From positions 124,001 through 188,000 of the forward strand of contig NZ_AHKF01000020.1 of NCBI RefSeq assembly GCF_000252125.1: 64,000 nucleotides of DNA, read 5' to 3'. The notes under the pieces were generated by a model, which was given only the letters and a program-made list of their open reading frames with translations, did not search any database and was not told the DNA's origin. This DNA is from Flavobacterium frigoris PS1. GTDB lineage: Bacteria; Bacteroidota; Bacteroidia; Flavobacteriales; Flavobacteriaceae. How positions within the stretch are numbered: position 1 is the stretch's first letter; each line of letters opens with the position of its first letter. A program made the translations under genes and the position numbers. Below, piece after piece: positions 63,702 through 64,000 of this stretch.

Positions 63702-64000
63702 CTAAGTTATTTTTTTCTCCAATACCATAAATTCTAATTTTTCATCCGAAATCGGGATGTGGATGTCACTTACTGGGAACGCTTCTCGTACTCCCGTATC
63801 CTTATAACCATGACGCTTGTACCAAGCTATTAGCTCTTCTCTGACTGAAATTACTGTCATTACAATAATTTCCAAATTCAATGTTTGTGCATGAAATTCG
63901 GCTTCAGTTAATAATTTCTTTCCAATACCACTATTTTGTAATTCGGGAGAAGCAGTTAGCATGCCTAAATACAGTTTTGTTTCTTTTTTAATCAGCAATA
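63702..64000 (-). CDS. GNAT-family N-acetyltransferase (5' end beyond window)
   Basis: The frame is open to the window edge, so the start is missing. The visible 98 residues include the acetyl-CoA-binding motif region LYLGMLTASPELQNSGIGKK and LLTEAEFHA, then ISVREELIAWYKRHGYKDTG, typical of motifs A and B of GNAT enzymes. The substrate is unknown. A decayed fragment of a relative lies at 55572 in the same orientation. Confidence 0.85.
   Translation of the reverse strand, partial: LLIKKETKLYLGMLTASPELQNSGIGKKLLTEAEFHAQTLNLEIIVMTVISVREELIAWYKRHGYKDTGVREAFPVSDIHIPISDEKLEFMVLEKKIT

Overview
The window is a 64 kb piece of a low-GC Bacteroidota chromosome, most likely Flavobacterium or a close relative. 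Signs of this are promoters of the form TTG-N(17-23)-TAnnTTTG, a bacillithiol deacetylase, a CarboxypepD_reg-type TonB receptor, an Aquifex-type aconitase, and a structured repeat that I recall from flavobacteria. No rRNA, CRISPR array, IS element or recombinase gene is visible. There is one tRNA gene, tRNA-His.

Layout. 0-10 kb: the end of a membrane-anchored adenylate cyclase, a flavoprotein, a large zincin protease, a DUF4920 lipoprotein, a 1 kb gap holding a decayed gene with its promoter, and the glycine betaine operon proVWX. 10-14 kb: a SOUL protein, then three single-gene units, all on the minus strand, ending in imperfect palindromes. Their boundaries follow integron-cassette logic; this is the most interesting part of the window. 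14-55 kb: mostly core genes. These are purL, a menaquinone pair, bshB1, tRNA-His, fumC, a TonB receptor, an MenE-like ligase, an acyl-CoA carboxylase beta subunit, lpxD, pldA, aconitase, an aldehyde dehydrogenase, prfB with its programmed frameshift, a threonine aldolase, oligopeptidase B, a cysteine-synthase-family enzyme, an unusual 690-residue PLP enzyme, yebC, a Prc protease, gcvT, nnrD and a HipA-like/DUF3037 pair.

55-64 kb: a LysR regulator diverges from an eight-gene minus-strand run. The run encodes isocitrate dehydrogenase, a CutA-like protein, two small proteins, a DUF6671-like protein, threonylcarbamoyl-AMP synthase, a dihydroorotase-like protein and an SbtA-type Na+/bicarbonate transporter. 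Several of these make, use or move CO2/bicarbonate, so the run reads as an inorganic-carbon regulon. It is bracketed by an intact GNAT gene on the right and a decayed 3' fragment of a homologous gene on the left.

All calls come from reading the sequence and from family knowledge. No database search was run, and palindromes and identities were judged by eye.
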